A stretch of DNA of 64,000 nucleotides from Ectobacillus funiculus (GTDB lineage Bacteria; Bacillota; Bacilli; Bacillales; Bacillaceae_G), in NCBI RefSeq assembly GCF_042429435.1, contig NZ_JBHMAF010000028.1; one strand, written 5' to 3'. Positions 62,351-64,000 of the stretch are shown here, piece after piece. The position numbers were made by a program, and so were the translations under genes. Below the pieces are notes generated by a model. The model did no database searches. It saw only the letters and a list, made by a program, of their open reading frames with translations, and had not been told where the DNA came from. The first letter of the stretch is position 1. Every line of letters starts with the position of its first letter.

Positions 62351-63337
62351 ATGGCAATTCGTAAAAGACTTATGTTGCTTGTATCTTTAATGGTTATACT
62401 GTCTTCATTTATGGCGGCTTGTTCTTCTTCAACTTCTGGCGGAGAGAAGAAGGATGGTAAACTCGTAATCGGAGCAGCGATGCCAGTATTTGATGATAAA
62501 TGGCTCTCTTACTTATACGATTCTATGAAGGCAGCTGCTAAAGATAAAGATGTTGACTTAAAAATGGTTGATGCGAAAAACGACTCTGGTAAACAGCTTT
62601 CCCAAGTTGAAACATTTATTACACAAGGTGTAGACGCAATCATTATCAACCCTGTTGATACGAGTGCAGTAGGTCCAATGTTAGATGAAGCAAAAGATGC
62701 AAACATCCCTGTAGTCATCGTAAACCGTATGCCAAGTGAAAAGGATATGAAGAAGATTTACGCGTTCGTAGGCTCTGAGTCTATCCAAAGTGGAACAATG
62801 CAAATGGAAAAGGTTGCTGACATGTTAGGCGGCAAAGGAAACGTTGCTATTATGACTGGTGAGCTTGGTTCAGAAGCACAGATTAAGAGAACAGAAGGTA
62901 ATAAAAACGTAGTTAAGAAAAACCCAGATATGAAAGTTGTACGTGAAGCGACAGGAAACTTCCAACGCTCTGAAGGTATGAAATTGATGGAAAACTGGAT
63001 TCAATCTGGCGATAAAATCAATGCTGTAGTAGCGAATAACGATGAAATGGCAATTGGCGCAATTATGGCGTTAGAAGCTGCTGGCAAGCTAAATGATGTA
63101 ATTGTAGCGGGTATTGACGGTACACCAGATGCATTAGATTATGTGAAATCTGGAAAATTAAAGGTTTCTGCTTTCCAAGATCCAATGGGCCAAGGTAGCA
63201 AATCAGTCGAGACAGCTATTCAAGCTGCAAAAGGTGAAAAGTTAGCAGACAAGAATGTGTGGGTACCATTCGAGTTGATCACACAAGACAATGTTGACAC
63301 GTTTATCGAGAAGTGGAAAAACGCAGGAGCTAACTAA
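62351..63337 (+). CDS. Sugar-binding lipoprotein (RbsB/MglB family)
   Basis: 328-aa periplasmic-binding protein, PF13407, with lipoprotein signal and lipobox MAAC (Cys 24). Sugar-site patterns are MPVFDDKWLSYLYDSMKAAA, IIINPVDTSAVGPMLDEA, VVIVNRMPS and VVANNDEMAIGAIMALEA, with GIDGTPDALDYVKSGKL. It feeds the ABC transporter below. Closest in style to galactose/glucose (MglB) or inositol binding proteins; substrate uncertain. GGGGGAC site before ATG. Confidence 0.9.
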   Translation: MAIRKRLMLLVSLMVILSSFMAACSSSTSGGEKKDGKLVIGAAMPVFDDKWLSYLYDSMKAAAKDKDVDLKMVDAKNDSGKQLSQVETFITQGVDAIIINPVDTSAVGPMLDEAKDANIPVVIVNRMPSEKDMKKIYAFVGSESIQSGTMQMEKVADMLGGKGNVAIMTGELGSEAQIKRTEGNKNVVKKNPDMKVVREATGNFQRSEGMKLMENWIQSGDKINAVVANNDEMAIGAIMALEAAGKLNDVIVAGIDGTPDALDYVKSGKLKVSAFQDPMGQGSKSVETAIQAAKGEKLADKNVWVPFELITQDNVDTFIEKWKNAGAN

Positions 63338-63345
63338 TGTAACAT

Positions 63346-63389
63346 GAGAGGGGACTGTTAAGGCTCTTATCCGAAAGAGTCCCCTTCTC
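63346..63389 (+). terminator. Intercistronic hairpin between SBP and ATPase
   Basis: AGAGGGGACT / AGTCCCCTTCT stem; likely an attenuator and SBP mRNA stabiliser. Confidence 0.7.
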
Positions 63390-63415
63390 ACCAATCTATT
63401 GGGGGTGAGTATGGA

Positions 63416-64000
63416 ATGAGTACGGAGTACATTTTAGAGCTAAATAACATCACAAAGGAATTTCCAGGTGTAAAGGCTTTGGATAATATCCAGCTGAAGG
63501 TACGAAAAGGAACGGTTCACGCTTTAATGGGTGAAAACGGTGCGGGGAAATCAACACTCATGAAAATTATCTTCGGTGTGTATACACCAGACAAAGGCAC
63601 GATTAAGTTTAAAGGGCAGGAAGTGCAAATTAATGGCCCTAAGGATGCCTTAAGCAAAGGGATTTCGATGATTCATCAGGAATTAAGCCCTGTGCCGGAC
63701 ATGACGATTGCGGAAAATATTTATCTCGGCCGTGAGCCTATGTATGGCAAAACGGGCTGGGTTAATAAGAAGAAAATGGTAGCGGATACAGAAAAGTTGT
63801 TTGAGTCCCTACAGATTGATTTGAATCCCCGAACCAAAATGCGAGAGCTGAGCGTTGCGAATATGCAAATGGTAGAGATTGCAACGGCAATTTCTTACAA
63901 TGCGGATTTAATTATTATGGATGAGCCAACCTCAGCAATTACGGATAAGGAAGTTGATCATCTGTTCAGCATTATTGATTCCTTGGTGCAAAAAGGTGTT
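63416..64000 (+). CDS. Sugar ABC transporter ATP-binding protein (MglA/RbsA type, 5' part)
   Basis: First 195 codons of a tandem ABC ATPase, cut by the window end. Walker A GENGAGKST (about 42-50), Q-loop MIHQELSPVPDMT, signature LSVANMQMVEIA and Walker B LIIMDEPTSAI are present. MglA/RbsA proteins are about 500 aa with two such domains. ATG 63416 follows GGGGGTGAG; the ATG at 63411 is followed by a stop. Confidence 0.93.
   Translation, partial: MSTEYILELNNITKEFPGVKALDNIQLKVRKGTVHALMGENGAGKSTLMKIIFGVYTPDKGTIKFKGQEVQINGPKDALSKGISMIHQELSPVPDMTIAENIYLGREPMYGKTGWVNKKKMVADTEKLFESLQIDLNPRTKMRELSVANMQMVEIATAISYNADLIIMDEPTSAITDKEVDHLFSIIDSLVQKGV

Overview
The window is chromosomal DNA of an endospore-forming Bacillaceae bacterium (Bacillus sensu lato). 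The support is the gerP spore-coat operon, a Spo0E-type phosphatase, a germinant-receptor cluster, asnO, and gene order that follows Bacillus subtilis closely at both ends. One run of 140 Ns (25679-25818) is an assembly gap inside a xylose isomerase gene.

Layout. Positions 1-5.8 kb: addB (3' part) and addA, the AddAB recombination nuclease, then hlpB. 6.2-8.6 kb: gerPABCDEF on the minus strand, with intergenic repeats inserted in it. 8.8-10.2 kb: yisI and yisK. From memory of B. subtilis, the series addBA, (sbcDC), hlpB, gerP, yisI, yisK, yisL, yisN, asnO is one neighbourhood. Here it is split between yisK (ends 10153) and yisL (starts 51060) by about 41 kb of accessory DNA, most of it a xylan/xylose utilisation island.

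The island holds a YesM/YesN-type two-component system, an oligosaccharide ABC importer, a GH52 beta-xylosidase and a YesL-like protein (10.8-19.9 kb). Next come a GH43 enzyme, a decayed second GH52, a GPH-family xyloside symporter and a TalC-type transaldolase. Three near-identical xylose isomerase genes follow (25.2, 37.4 and 41.5 kb), with xylR, a xylR deletion derivative, a XylR-box operon of two Gfo/Idh dehydrogenases and a ThuA protein, rpiB, a membrane-anchored sugar-binding protein, xylulokinase, two aldo/keto reductases, an aldose epimerase and transketolase. Together these make a full route: xylo-oligosaccharide import, intracellular hydrolysis, xylose, xylulose, xylulose-5-P and the pentose phosphate pathway. 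At least seven XylR-type palindromes and perfect cre sites tie the island into one regulon. A germinant-receptor cluster of convergent genes (27.2-31.2 kb) sits inside the island between two remnants of the same insertion sequence.

51-56 kb returns to backbone: yisL, yisN, asnO, then glnK-amtB with a perfect TnrA box. 56.4-64 kb holds a broken AraC regulator, a membrane-anchored GH13 protein whose catalytic residues are all substituted, a MalR-like LacI regulator, and a second LacI regulator with a sugar ABC transporter (partial at the window end).

Two patterns stand out. Several accessory genes keep both ends but have lost their middle (xylR2, a GH10 xylanase, an AraC regulator, a second GH52). 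A dispersed intergenic repeat of about 120-140 bp occurs at least seven times, once as a tandem pair inside gerP and once inside a triplicated leader upstream of the ABC importer.
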